Origin: Amaranthus tricolor
Lineage: Eukaryota > Streptophyta > Magnoliopsida > Caryophyllales > Amaranthaceae
Length of the DNA stretch: 64,000 nucleotides
Direction of reading: 5' to 3'
Assembly (NCBI RefSeq): GCF_026212465.1
Contig: NC_080048.1
Coordinates: 37,476,375 to 37,540,374, forward strand
Part shown: piece by piece, positions 36,237-47,700 of the stretch
Layout of the letters: the number at the start of each line of letters is the position of its first letter
How positions within the stretch are numbered: position 1 is the first letter of the stretch
Translations under genes and position numbers: made by a program
The notes under the pieces: model-generated
Seen by the model: only the letters and a program-made list of their open reading frames with translations
Databases searched by the model: none
Told to the model about the DNA's origin: nothing

Positions 36237-37315
36237 GATGAAAATAAAAAAAAATTCAACTTTGGTGTTTTCTAAAACTTAATTCCCAAAATAGTGTTAT
36301 TTTAGGTAAGAAGTTTTACTAAGCTAAAATATTTGATTTGGAAATTCTATCCTAACAATTAACTTAATAAATTGTAGTCGTGTTGTTATTTATCTTGTAT
36401 TTATTGTCGTATATTTTTGGATCTTTATAAATAAGGATGTTATTGAGTGACTTGTATAATCACAAATCTATTAATCGGCTCTAAGGTAAACGGGTTGTTA
36501 CTATGCTATTTCAATAAGAATACAAAAATATGCTATTTAATGTTTAATTTGTTACTCAATCTGTCAATAAGAATATAATTATGTTGTGTTGATATTTACT
36601 TTGTTAGTCAATTTATCAATTGACTTTGTTAAGAAATTCATCAATTGTCAGAAAACAGACTATACTTTATTATTCATTGTTAATACACTCACATGTTATT
36701 GTGATTGGCAGTAAACGAAGAAGATGGTAACATTCAAATCAAATTGCTACTGCAATTTATCAAAGCTTATTATTCATATCGAATTGCTACCTTTTTCTTT
36801 TTTTTTTTTTGTCAAAGTTTGCATTTTTTTAAAACAAAAGATCACAGGGATAATGCTATCTTCATTTAAAGATAGCCTTGCACATTGCATATTTTTTAAA
36901 CTGATATAATTTTTTTTAGAGAATCTCTGTTGAATTTGATAATAGTAAATGTGAGTTTTTGCTTGGTTTGACAGGTCTTTTGGCTTAGTCATGGTAAAGT
37001 CACACAAGTTTTATGGCGGCCTCAACCGATTTGCAAACCAAGCATAGTGGTTTCGACAAACAACTTTATTGATTTTGACTTTTGAATTTGATTGAGATTT
37101 TTGGTTGTATATAGACGTATTTTTTGGACATTAAGCTCATTTTGTAAGACTTGTGGGATTTGTTAAAAATTTGTTTAACGCATATATTTGCTTGACCAAA
37201 CAATATTATCCTCTTGCAGGTGTAGCTTAGTAAAACTATTTAACTATATGAACACCATTTTGGGAATTAAGTTTTAAGGAACACCAAAGTTGGAATTTTT
37301 TTTTATTTTTCAACC
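36237..37315. mobile_element. Non-autonomous DNA element with about 90-base inverted ends
   Basis: Left arm ggatgaaaataaa...ttcaactttggtgttttc, then acttaattcccaaaatagtg, is mirrored by cattttgggaattaagt (37256-37272) and ttttatttttcaaccc (about 37300-37315). The interior has no transposase. A target duplication could not be fixed. It lies between RLP24 and the Mutator-like MITE. Confidence 0.6.
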
Positions 37316-37526
37316 CTAATTAGGAAAATCATTAGTTTTAATAGACTGGATCAGAAAGACGTCTCTTAAGAAAACGACTATTAAAAATGAATATTATGAA
37401 AATAGGAAAATAGATTTTTATACTAGTGTAGTTGAACTACTTAACTCAATTTAGAACGGAATGCTGTTGATAGTAAGTTTTAATTTTTTTCCTCAAGTCG
37501 TGAGTCGTGACAAGTGTGAGAATTGC

Positions 37527-37946
37527 GAAAATTTGAAAAAAATAAGATCATTTAACTTAATTTCAAAAATAAGCTTCGTGAAAACGTAATTTCCAAAATA
37601 AGCGTCCGTATATCAAAACCTAGCCTTGGAGGCTGTTACTAACAACGACTTAATGAATTTTAAGTTTTCAGTTCTCAGTTACTTTTTCATTCAACCTACG
37701 AGATTAAGGAGTTGATCAGTTAACCTTAAAGTCGCTGTTACTAACAACGACTTAAGGAGTTGACTGGTAGTAACAGCTAACAGCGACTTATGACTTTAAT
37801 TTTTATGTTTTTAATTCGCTGTTAGTAACAGCGACTTATTCCAAGACTAGGTTTGGATGTACGGACGCTTATTTTGGAAATTAAGTTTTTACGAAGTTTA
37901 TTTTTATAATTAAGTTGTTAAATAATTTTATTTTATTCAAATTTTC
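37527..37946. mobile_element. Mutator-like MITE, copy 1
   Basis: The ends GAAAATTTG and CAAATTTTC begin long inverted arms (ttccaaaataagcgtccgta against tacggacgcttattttgga). A perfect 9-base target duplication gagaattgc flanks it at 37518-37526 and 37947-37955. Inside are repeated, partly palindromic words of the type tcgctgtta-taacagcgactta. It ends 83 bases before the NFD6-like start codon. 9-base duplications with long arms are typical of Mutator superfamily MITEs. Confidence 0.9.
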
Positions 37947-38029
37947 GAGAATTGCGATGGATTAATCCTCGAAAATTTATCGACATAAACGGTAGGCTGA
38001 GCAGGAAATCAGAGCTTTTAGAGTGAACA

Positions 38030-38420
38030 ATGGCGGTCGCCGTTGCTGCTGGAAGATCAACATTTATTCGCACTTTGTGTAAAAAACCTACATCTACTCC
38101 CTTTTCTCTTCGATCCTTAATTTCACCTTCTTGTTCTTCTTCGACATCGTCTTTCTTCCTCCGCCATAATCGACTCTCTCCGTCCTCTTCATTCAGGTAC
38201 ATCTTCAGTTTCTCACTATCTTTCTCGTTCCTGGTAAACTATTCGGTTTTTTACAGTTTGATTTTGTTGTAGTGGAAGATTACCTCGAGAATTGTATTCT
38301 TTACTACCATTCCACAACGCTATGGCGTCTGCTTGCCTTGTTTCCAGGCTTCCTGATCGACCTAACACGTCTGCTGAATGTAAGTGCTGTTTATCCCTGT
38401 TTTCTGTAGAAATTGATTAG
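38030..38420 (+). CDS. Small organelle-targeted protein similar to NUCLEAR FUSION DEFECTIVE 6 (3' end uncertain)
   Basis: Exon 1 (38030-38196) and exon 2 (38273-38379) join with phase 2 to encode about 91 residues. Residues 1-55 are rich in Ser, Arg and Ala without acids, as in a mitochondrial or plastid presequence. Exon 2 gives RLPRELYSLLPFHNAMASA then CLVSRLP, which resembles the core of the plant NFD6-like family (LxxxL-PxHxAxASAxLxSxL). NFD6 of Arabidopsis is mitochondrial and needed for polar nuclear fusion. If the GTAAG after 38379 is not spliced, translation stops at TAG 38418-38420. If it is spliced, the terminal exon lies beyond the Copia composite; candidates begin at 49266 or 50226. 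Family assignment is by memory of a short motif, so it is tentative. Confidence 0.55.
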
Positions 38421-38986
38421 TTTAAGAATACCTAGCAAAATCGAATTGATTATTAACTTGTAGTTTTTGTTTAATCGGAGTACTTGTTATGTTTCATGAT
38501 CAATTTATGATAGTTTTAATGAGTTTTGCTAGGTTATTGGAGAATGTAGATATAATTGACACATTTATTTTGTTTTCAAATACTAAAAGTCTAAAACTGC
38601 GTTTTTGGACTGGGTGAGATTTCGGATTCAATTAGCTCTTTGTGGCATCGTCAAACCCTCATTAATGATTTACGTTAGCAGTAATTTGCGAATTTCAAGT
38701 GCCTCCTCTTTAAAGTTTAAAGTGAGAATGTGAGATAGAGGTAGTAATAGTGTAATGCTCACGTTTTGTTATTTTCATTGACCTATTGCTATAGGTAGAC
38801 AAGAAATTGATTGATTTTGCCATTGAGTGTGTCTGCTAAACGACGTTTTACTTGACTTTTGTCTAATTTTGACTTTTGGCTTTTGACTCTGTGATTGGTC
38901 CAACGATCGAGAAAGTGTTTGATGAATGGCCATTATGTCAGATGAAAAATTGGCTTTAAGCTAAAACAAAGAAGTTACTATGAGTA
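38380..38986 (+). other. Presumed start of intron 2 of the NFD6-like gene
   Basis: GTAAGTGCTG at 38380 is a strong donor. The stretch up to the Copia LTR is T-rich and intron-like, with no coding signal. Confidence 0.5.
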
Positions 38987-39473
38987 TGTTGATTAATGAT
39001 GACTCAAACTAGCAAGCACCATTGAAAAAGATGAGTATGGGTCAAAGAGGAGATCCGCGGGGCACGGAGTGCGTTCTGTCTCTATTTCGTGGCTCGCATA
39101 GTTGTACACGGCTCGCGAAATGGCGGTTTCTATTCACGGGAGGTGTCTTTTGGGACGGTTACTTTGTGTTTATTATGTAATAACTTCCTTTTATTGGGCA
39201 TTAGTATATAAACTCCCATTTTAGGATTAAGATATAATTTTTCACAAATTGAGAGAGATCACAAGAGAGCCATTAATTTGTGAGTTGATTGAGATTCATT
39301 TTGTAAATTCTTTGCGATCCTAGTGAAAATATTTAATCTCGGTGCCGGTGGACGTAGCTATCAAATTGATAGTGAACCACATTAAATCTCTTGTGTCATT
39401 TTCTTATTATTTGCATTGAATTTCTTATTGTTTCATTATTGTTCATCGAACTTGCTTCCGCTGTCGCACAACA
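38987..39473 (+). repeat. Copia LTR, forward copy
   Basis: 487 bases from TGTTGATTAATG to CGCACAACA. It contains a TATA-like tattagtatataaactcc at about 39202, compatible with the U3/R promoter. It is followed directly by the primer site. Confidence 0.85.
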
Positions 39474-39491
39474 ATTGGCATCAAGAGCTCA
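39474..39491 (+). other. Primer-binding site, initiator Met tRNA type
   Basis: TGGCATCAAGAGCTC starts two bases after the LTR. It matches the usual Copia site TGGTATCAGAGC imperfectly. The inverted copy (44231-44243) is closer to the consensus. Confidence 0.8.
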
Positions 39492-39526
39492 GGTTTAAGT
39501 CCTTGGAGAGTTTTTTGAGTGGAACA

Positions 39527-42500
39527 ATGGCTGGAGATTCTACAATAAGAATCGAGAAATTTACCGGGAAAAATAGCTTCAGGCTATGGCAAATAAAGAT
39601 GAAGGCTGTGTTGAAACAACAACAAATCTGACGTCCGTTGGCTTCAAAGAGTACTAATGCGGGATCGAATGACGAATTAACTGACGGGCAATTAGCAGTA
39701 ATGGAGGAAAGGGCTCATTCTACCATTTTGCTAAGTTTGGATGATCATATCATCATGGAGATCGCTGATCAGGCTACAGCGGCGGAACTATGGATGAAAT
39801 TGAAGTCATTGTATATGACTAAGTTGCTGACCAACAAATTATTGCTGAAGCAGCGGTTGTTCAGCCTCCGAATGCAGTCAGGTACTCCCTTACGGGAATA
39901 TCTTGAAAAACTTAACTCTATTTTACTAGATTTGCGTAACTTAGATGTTAAAATAGATGATGAGGATGCTGCGTTGATTTTACTTGTGTCTCTATCGTCT
40001 AGCTATGAGAATTTTTTTGAGTCTTTTGTTGTTGGTAAAGAAAGACTCACTGACCTTAGAAGAAGTGAAGGCAATACTTCATATTAGGGAACTTCGTCAG
40101 AAAGCTATAGGTGATAACGGGGAGAGTGGCAGTGGGTTGTTTGTTAAGTCCGGGAAATCTAAAAAGAAGAAGGGGGTTAACAAAGGCAACAATACTGGGT
40201 TGAGTGCTGGAAACGACAATAAGGGATCTGGTAAGACTGGGGGGAAGACTTGTTATTACTGCAAGGAACCGGGTCATTTTAGGGCTAATTGTCCGGTGAG
40301 GAAGGGCAAGTCCCAAGCTGCTGTAGTTGAGGAAAAACCGAAAGAGAACTATAATTCGGAGGAAGACTTGGCATTAGTGAGTTCTGCTAAGTCTGAGGTT
40401 CTTTCTGATGATTGGGTTCTAGATTCGGGGTGTTTGTTCCATATGAGTTCGCGTCGAGACTGGTTTAACACGTATGAATCTTGCAATGGGGGTAATGTTA
40501 TCGTAGGTAACAATGCACCTTGTAAGATTACGGGTATTGGGTCCATGAGATTGAGGATTAGTGATGGGCGAAAGTTGACATTGACTAGGGTGCGACATGT
40601 CCCTGCTTTGGGGAAGAATCTGATTTCATTGGGTACCTTGGATGATTTGGGGTACAATGGAGTGTTTTCGGATGGGGAGTTGTCCATTTATCGAGGTTCA
40701 GAGTTGGTACTTAAGGGTATCAAAAGGAACACCCTCTATATCTTTGAGGGTGTCACACTGTCTAGTTCTGCGGTTTGCGCATCAGTATCTCACCAAAAGA
40801 TGACCAAGATTTGGCACATGAGGCTTGGTCATATGGGGGAGAAGGGGATGCAGCTATTGTCTAAGAGGGGTCTACTATCCGGGATCAAGGTTGCCAACCT
40901 TGAATTTTGTGAGCATTGTGTGTTTGGGAAGAAACACAGGTCAAAGGTCAGCAAGGGTGCTCACATTACTGATGATGTGCTCGATTATATCCATTCAGAT
41001 TGCTGGGGTCCATCTAGGGCTGAAGGTATGACAGGTTTCCGCTATTTTGTATCATTTGTAGATGAAAAATCCCAATACACATGCCTTAGGTTGCTTAAGT
41101 CAAAGGATGAGGGCTTCAAAGCTTTTAAGCAATGGAAAGTTTTGGTGGAGATTCGACAGGGTAGGAAGATCAAGAAGCTACGAATAGACAATGGGCTAGA
41201 GTTTTGCAAAGAGGAGTTTAATCAGTTCTATGCAGATGAGGGTATTGGTCGGCATCATACCGTCGGAATGACACCACAGTAGAACGGTGTTGCAGAGCGG
41301 GTTAATCAGACACTGCTTGAGAGAGTTTGATGCATGCTCTCTAATGCAGGGCTTGGGAAGAGGTGTTGGAATAAAGCTGTGATGACAGCTTGTTATATCA
41401 TCAATAGGGGTTCTCATTCGGGAATTGACTTCAAAATCCCGTTTGAGATCTGGAGTGGTAAGTTGCTTAGTTTCTCTAATTTGAAGATTTTTGGCTGTTT
41501 TACTTATTATCATGTGAGTGAGGGTAAGCTGGATCCACGAGTCAAGGTGGGGTGTTTTGTTGGATATGTTGATGGTGTGAAGGGGTTTAAGATCTATTCA
41601 CCTTCGGAGGGTCGGGTCATTCTTAGTAGGGATGTCACTTTTGATGAGAGCACCATGTATTCCAAGAAGAGCTCGGGATCTTCTGATCTAAGAAAGGAAG
41701 GGGAGAACTTGCTGCAGACAGATGGAGTACTTGAGGTACATCAATCATCCATTGCTGATTTACTTCGAGTGCAGTTTATTGATGATGCTGAGGTTGCAGT
41801 GCCGAATACTCCTGAACCTGAGGTTGTTCCATCTCCTCCTAACTCCGGGGAGGAGGTGGAGCAGTCTAATCAGGGGTCATCTAGTCAATCTGACACTATT
41901 CTTGAGAAACCTAGACGAGTCATCAAGAAGCCTGTTAGATTGATTGAAGAAATGAAAGGAAGAAACTGCTTTGTTGAGAATTTGACAGGTTATGCATTGT
42001 GTGTAGCTGATGATGTAGAGTCATATGAACCTGCCACGTATAAACACGCAATTAGTTGTAGTGAGTCGGCGCAACGGCTTGCTGCAATGGGTGAAGAGAT
42101 GCATAGAACAGAGTGTGGGAACTTGTGAAGGTACCAGAGGGGAGAAAGCTTGTAGGGTGCAAGTGGATTTTTAAGAAGAAAGAAGGATCATCTAAATCTG
42201 AGAAAGTTCGTTTTAAGGCTAGGCTAGTTGCAAAGGGGTTCAGTCAGGTAGAAGGGGTTGACTTCGTGGAGATATTTTCACCAGTGGTTCGACATACTTC
42301 TATTCGTGTGCTATTGTCGATTGTAGCACATTTTGACCTTGAGCTGGAGCAGCTGGATGTTAAGACGACTTTCCTTCATGGCGATTTGGAGGAGGAGATT
42401 TTGATGAAGCAGAGGGAGTCGAGATCCCAGGGAAAGAGCACTATGCATGCAGATTGCTAAAGTCGTATGGACTTAAGCAATCTCCTCGGCAGTGGTACAA

Positions 42501-43340
42501 GAGGTTTGGTTCTTTTATGGTTTCGCATGGTTTTGATAGAAACTCGTATGATTGCTGTGGATATCATCGTAAGTTGGATGACGGTTCCATGATTTATTTG
42601 TTTTTATATGTTGATGACATGCTTGTTGCCACAAAGAATAAATCGGATGTTGCTAGACTTAAAGAGCTGCTTAGCTCGGAATTTGACATGAAAGATTTGG
42701 GTCCAGCTAAGAAGATTTTGGGTATGGAGATCTATAGGGATCGGGCTAGAGGTAAGCTTTTCTTGACTCAGAAAAGTTACATCGAAAAGATTTAATCTCG
42801 TTTTGGGATGGAGAAGTCGAAGCCTATAAGTACACCAACATCTGTGAGCTGCAAATTGTCTTTGTCTATGTCACCTCAAACTGAGGAGGGGTTGACGTAT
42901 ATGTCTAGAGTCCCTTATGCCAACGCTATTGGTTGTTTGATGTATGCTATGGACTGTACTAGGCCGGATATTGCGCACACTGTTAGTGTTGTGAGTAGGT
43001 TCATGGCTCGACCTGGGAGAGAGCAGTGGCAGGGGGTGAAAAGGATTTTTCGCTATTTGAGAGGGACATCTGATATTGGTCTTGTGTATGGGAATGGTAA
43101 GGAGTGTTTGGTAACTTGGTATAGTGATTTTGATTATGCAGCTGATGTGGATACCAGGAGGTCGGTGAAGGGGTATGTATTTACTTTGGATGGTTCTGTG
43201 GTTAGTTGGAAGTCTACATTGCAGTCTTCGGTTACGTTGTCTACTACTGAAGCTGAGTACATGACTTTAACTTCTGCAGCTAAGGAGTCCATATGGCTCA
43301 AAGGCCTTGTAGGTGAACTGGGTATCGCACAGGATTTTGC
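39527..43340 (+). pseudogene. Copia gag-pol remnant, forward arm
   Basis: In order: gag from ATG 39527 (IRIEKFTGKNSFRLWQIKM) with an early TGA near 39629; gag body 39638-40040 with a frameshift near 40035-40050; zinc knuckle C-x2-C-x4-H-x4-C at 40251-40292; protease Asp-Ser-Gly at 40422-40430; the pre-integrase HC region from 40810; integrase core to about 41450, with an in-frame TAG (41280-41282) and TGA (41328-41330). Then come reverse transcriptase from about 42113 with a frame break near 42415 and the YVDD site at 42607-42618, a TAA at 42793, and the RNase H domain to about 43335. The TAG and TGA sit where Gln and Arg codons are usual, consistent with C-to-T decay. No polypurine tract or 3' LTR follows. 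Confidence 0.9.
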
Positions 43341-44193
43341 TCTCTCTCAGGTCGAGCCATGAACATACTCACAACACTAACAGCGTGCGCAATATCCGGC
43401 CTAGTACAGACCATAGCATACATCAAACAACCAATAGCGTTGGTATAAGGGAGTCTAGACATATACGCCAGCTCTTCCTCAGTTTGAGGTGACATAGACA
43501 AAGACAATTTGCAGCTTACAGATGTTGGTGTACTTATAGGCTCAGATTTCTCCATCCCAAAACGAGACAAAATCTTTTCGATGTAACTTTTCTGAGTCAA
43601 GAAAAGCTTACCCTAGCCCGATCTCTATAGATCTCCATACCCAAAATCTTCTTAGCTGGACCCAAATCTTTCATGTCAAATTCCGAATTAAGCAACTCTT
43701 TAAGTCTAGCAACATTCGATGATATGCAACAGATTTATTCTTTGTGGCAACAAGCATGTCATCAACATATAACAACAAATAAATCATGGAACCGTTATCC
43801 AACTTAGGATGATACACACAACAATCATACGAGTTCCTATCAAAACCATGCGAAACAATAAAAAAATCAAACCTGTTGTACCACTGCCGAGGGGATTGCT
43901 TAAGTCCATACAATGACTTTATCAATTTGCAAGCATAGTGCTCTTTCCCTGGGATCTCGAATCCCTCGGGCTGCTTCATCCAAACTTAGCAAAATGGTAG
44001 AATGAGCCTTTTCCTCTATTACTGCTAATTGCCCGTCAGTTAATCCGTCTTCCGACCCCGTAGTAGTACTCTTTGAAGCCAACGGATCCTAGATTTGCTG
44101 CTGTTTCAATAGAGCCTTCATCTTTATTTGCCATAGCCTGAAGCTATTTTTCCCGGTAAATTTCTCAATTTTTATTGTAGAATCCCCAGCCAT
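43340..44193 (-). pseudogene. Copia gag-pol remnant, inverted arm with gag-to-RT deletion
   Basis: On the minus strand gag starts at ATG 44193, has a stop in the same region as the forward arm, and runs into ILLSLD. It then jumps at about 43980 directly to the reverse transcriptase codons (MKQPEGFEIPG) and the YVDD site (about 43769-43758), followed by part of RNase H ending at about 43340. The deletion removes some 2.65 kb relative to the forward arm, and GATGA is shared by both breakpoints (microhomology). Sequence in shared parts is close to the forward arm but not identical. Confidence 0.85.
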
Positions 44194-44245
44194 TGTTTCA
44201 CTCAAACACTCTCCAAGGACTTAAAACCTGAGCTCTGATACCAAT

Positions 44246-44759
44246 TGTTGTGCGACAGCGGAAGCAAGGCCGATGAACAATAATGAAACAATAAGAAACT
44301 CAATGCAAATAATAATGACACAAGAGATTAACATGGTTCACTATCAATGTGATAGCTACGTCCACCGGCACCGAGATTAAATAATTTCACTATGATCGCA
44401 AAGAATTTACAAGATGAATTACAATCACACTCACAAATTATAATGGCTCTCTCGTGATCGCTCTTAATTTGTGAATCATCATGTAGTAATCCTAAAATGG
44501 GAGTTTATATACTAATGCCCAATAAAAGGAAGTTATTACATAACAAACACAAAGTAACCGTCCCAAAAGACACCTCCCGTGAAAAGAAACCGCCATTTCG
44601 CGAGTTGTGTACAACTATGCGAGCTGCGAAATGGAGACATAACGTACTGCGTGCCCCGCGGACTGATGCAACAGCTTCTTCGCGCCCCGCAGACCTCCTC
44701 TTTGACCCATACTCATCTTCTTCAATGGTGCTTGCTAGTTTGAGTCACCATTAACAACA
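44246..44759 (-). repeat. Copia LTR, inverted copy
   Basis: 514 bases, ends TGTTG/CAACA, similar to the forward LTR throughout (for example the gactcaaactagcaagcacc end and the gtgccggtggacgtagct block). A 27-base length difference and scattered substitutions show they are not a freshly made pair. Confidence 0.85.
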
Positions 44760-47700
44760 TTCTTTAGAAAATCTCAATTCGATATTTGGTTGGGGCCCTT
44801 CTAATTTTTCGTGATGGGTATGACCAACAAGTTTGGGTGAGAACTATCACGACTGGTCTAAATTTATATCGAGGAGGCCTACCCAAACCACATTGTGAGC
44901 CTCGCCCTTCGTGTATGGCATAGGATTCTCCTCATGTCTGTGTTCTCCAAGGCCGATCAACACAAGGCCACCTCTACTAACTTGCTACCCTTTACTCCAC
45001 TATCCACCCTTCCAAGGGTAGGATGATTAATTATGGTTGGTTATTTACCTCCCACGGGATGACAATGGTGCCATCTAGGGGTGTTCAAAATAACCCGACC
45101 AACATCCTAAATGGTTGGTCATCGTGTGAAAAAAATTCTATGTTACGAGTTAGGTCATGGGCCACAAAAAGGAATTTAGGTAGGTACCCACGGTCAAGTG
45201 AATATAGAGGAAATTTTATTTAGAAATCATGTGTAGTGTTAATGTCGAGACCAACCGAGAAGAAGAAAGCCAACAAATTTGAATAATATATAATTATTCT
45301 AACTTTAATTTTAATTCATGACATCTCTACTAGCAATGCTTACAAATTCTCATAATACCATATTGATAATGACTATTTAAAGAAACAAACAAAAAGCCAA
45401 ACTTCACTTTATAATTTTCTAGATCTTATTCTATCAAAAGTTTTCAACTTTCTGGATAAAAGTTTTGAATTCATTCTATTGGGGAAGAACTTGTTGAGAA
45501 GAAAATTCATTAATTATAATAGTTAAGTGAGTAAAACAATGGAGGAGACAATGGTAAGAGAAGGAATGTCTCTTTCTGATAGACATACCTTTGTTTGAGT
45601 ACAAGATAATATTCATTCACTAATTCAGCCAAAAAAGTTCTAGCAAAAATACACATTTTATGAAATCGAGTCCCCGCTGTCTTGACCCGCTTTATCTGGG
45701 TATCCGGTTAAAGCGGTCGGGACATGGGCCGCTTATGCAACTACTCGGCTTTTTGGGTACCCTTTTATGACACCTTTAGTGCCATCCATTTGGGTGGCAT
45801 GTTCACAAGGTTAGCTCATACCTTAGTGCATGTTGCTTTCTGCGAGGCGAACACACCCGGACAACACTAGACCTTGAGTACTTTAAGAGTTATGCTTTCA
45901 TCTCTCCTTGAGAAGACAACTCCTCTGTGAAGGTTGGTGGCCAGCCTTATTGCACTCTTCGACCGCCATCTTAATTTCCAAGAGTTCGAGGTGCACTGAG
46001 GCGTAAAAGGTCCTTAGCGCAATGTGTGTACACACTTTTTCACTAAAAAGCTTCAAAATAGGCTATTTTGGTTGGTTATACTTTGCTCCTTCTCACATCA
46101 TAGGCTGAACTTTATGAATTGTATTTGTTGGGTTGAACTTTGGGGTAATTTCTATTTTTGAAATTAAAAAAGTTAATAAATTAAAAGAAAATGAAAACTA
46201 AATCAAAACTAGATTAAAAAAAATTAATTCTCTACCAAACCATGTTCTTGCTCAGCTTTCAATTTTAATCTCCATTGTTCAAGATTTTAATTTTGATCTT
46301 CAATTACTTAACCTCTATTAATGGAGATCAGAGGTCTAATTTTTTCCTTAAAAGGCTTGAAGGTCCAATTTTTTGTTGACCTCCATTAACGGAGATTAAA
46401 GGTCAAATTTATTCCCTAAAAAGAATTGAAGGTCTAATTTTTTCTTAACCTTCATTGATGGAGATTGAAGGTCTAATTTTTTCCGAACCTCCATTAATGG
46501 AAATTGAAGGTCCAATTTTTTCTCTAAAAAGAATCGAAAGTCTAATTTTTTCTTAAACTCCATTAATGAAGATTGATGGTTGGCAATTTTCTTAATTCTT
46601 AACCTCCATTAATGGAGATTCCATGTCTAATTTTTTTTTACCTAATAGAATTGAATTCTAGTTTCTTAACCTCCATTAATGGAGATTGAATGTCCGAGTT
46701 TTCTTACCCTTCATTAATGGAGATTAGTTGATATGGAAGGATAGAGGATAAATTATAGCTTGGACAACATATCCGTCATTATAGCTTCCATGGACAATTC
46801 AATTCAGTCCATTTCAGGCAACTTTGTGAATGATAAGGAAGTCAATTGATAAAATTAAGCTAAGGTTTTTGGTATTGGGATGGGGGTTTGGGACAGGGGA
46901 TGTTGTCATGTTCAATTTATCTCTCTTTTCATCTAAAAATTGCAATGATTAACGCTATTTTAGCACATAACTATTATATTGAGAATATTCTAGTAAATTT
47001 GGGTTTTGAGTTTTATTCCTTTTTCAAACAAACAATTAATTACCCAACCCAACAAGGAGGCGCATTGGGCGCATAAGGCTCTAAATGCATCAAGGCGCAC
47101 ACCTCTTGTAGTGGGCTTTGCCTCACGTACCAAGGCATCTTCCGTTGAGCCTAAGCTTGAGGCGCATAAGGCGCAAAGCGAGGCACCACCATCACCTCTA
47201 AATGCGGTGTTTGGATTTTTCCTAGGAGTTTGACACCATCCGTTAGGTTATGAATGTGCAAGGGGAGGACAGTGAGTTAGTGACGATGATGATGGGACGG
47301 GAATGATGATGATGATGATGATGATGACTAGTGCTAGGAGGAGCCTTTATGCTTTTCTGCACATTCCGTTTGGTCATGACAGGTAGTTCGAACTCCTCAT
47401 TCTAGGATTAAAATGTTGGGCTTCTAGAAAGGATCATTTTAGGAAGATGAAAGTAGTAGAAATGCAAATACACCGATGGCGTAGCGAACATACTTTGAGG
47501 CATAGAATTCAAAATAAAGACATAAGAAAGGTTTTGAAGTTGCTTATATTGAGGAGAATGTGAAAGAGAATAATTTAAGATTGTTTGGGCTTGTGTAAGT
47601 TGCAAAGACAAGTATGGTCAAAGGATACTTGGCGGATTTTAATCGAGGGTGCGGAAGACATTACATGATCTTGACTTAATTAAGAGGAAGTCAGTTTGAA

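Larger units (their letters stand above)
38987..44759. mobile_element. Palindromic Copia composite: two inward-facing LTRs, no 3' LTR
   Basis: A forward LTR (38987-39473), primer site and decayed gag-pol run to about 43340. There the sequence flips and continues as the inverted 3' portion of a second gag-pol copy, ending in an inverted primer site and LTR (44246-44759). Both LTRs have TGTTG/CAACA ends. The 5 bases outside (gagta left, ttctt right) do not match, so there is no target duplication. The protein type is Tork/TNT1-like Copia. All frames are broken, so it is not autonomous. Confidence 0.88.

Noticed and set aside
40056..40687. Minus-strand frames inside the Copia pol region
   Set aside because: Shadows of the forward gag-pol frame; no domain features.
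38987..44759. Endogenous plant pararetrovirus
   Set aside because: Domain order (protease, integrase, RT, RNase H), the LTRs and the primer site fit Copia; no movement protein or other viral domain is present.
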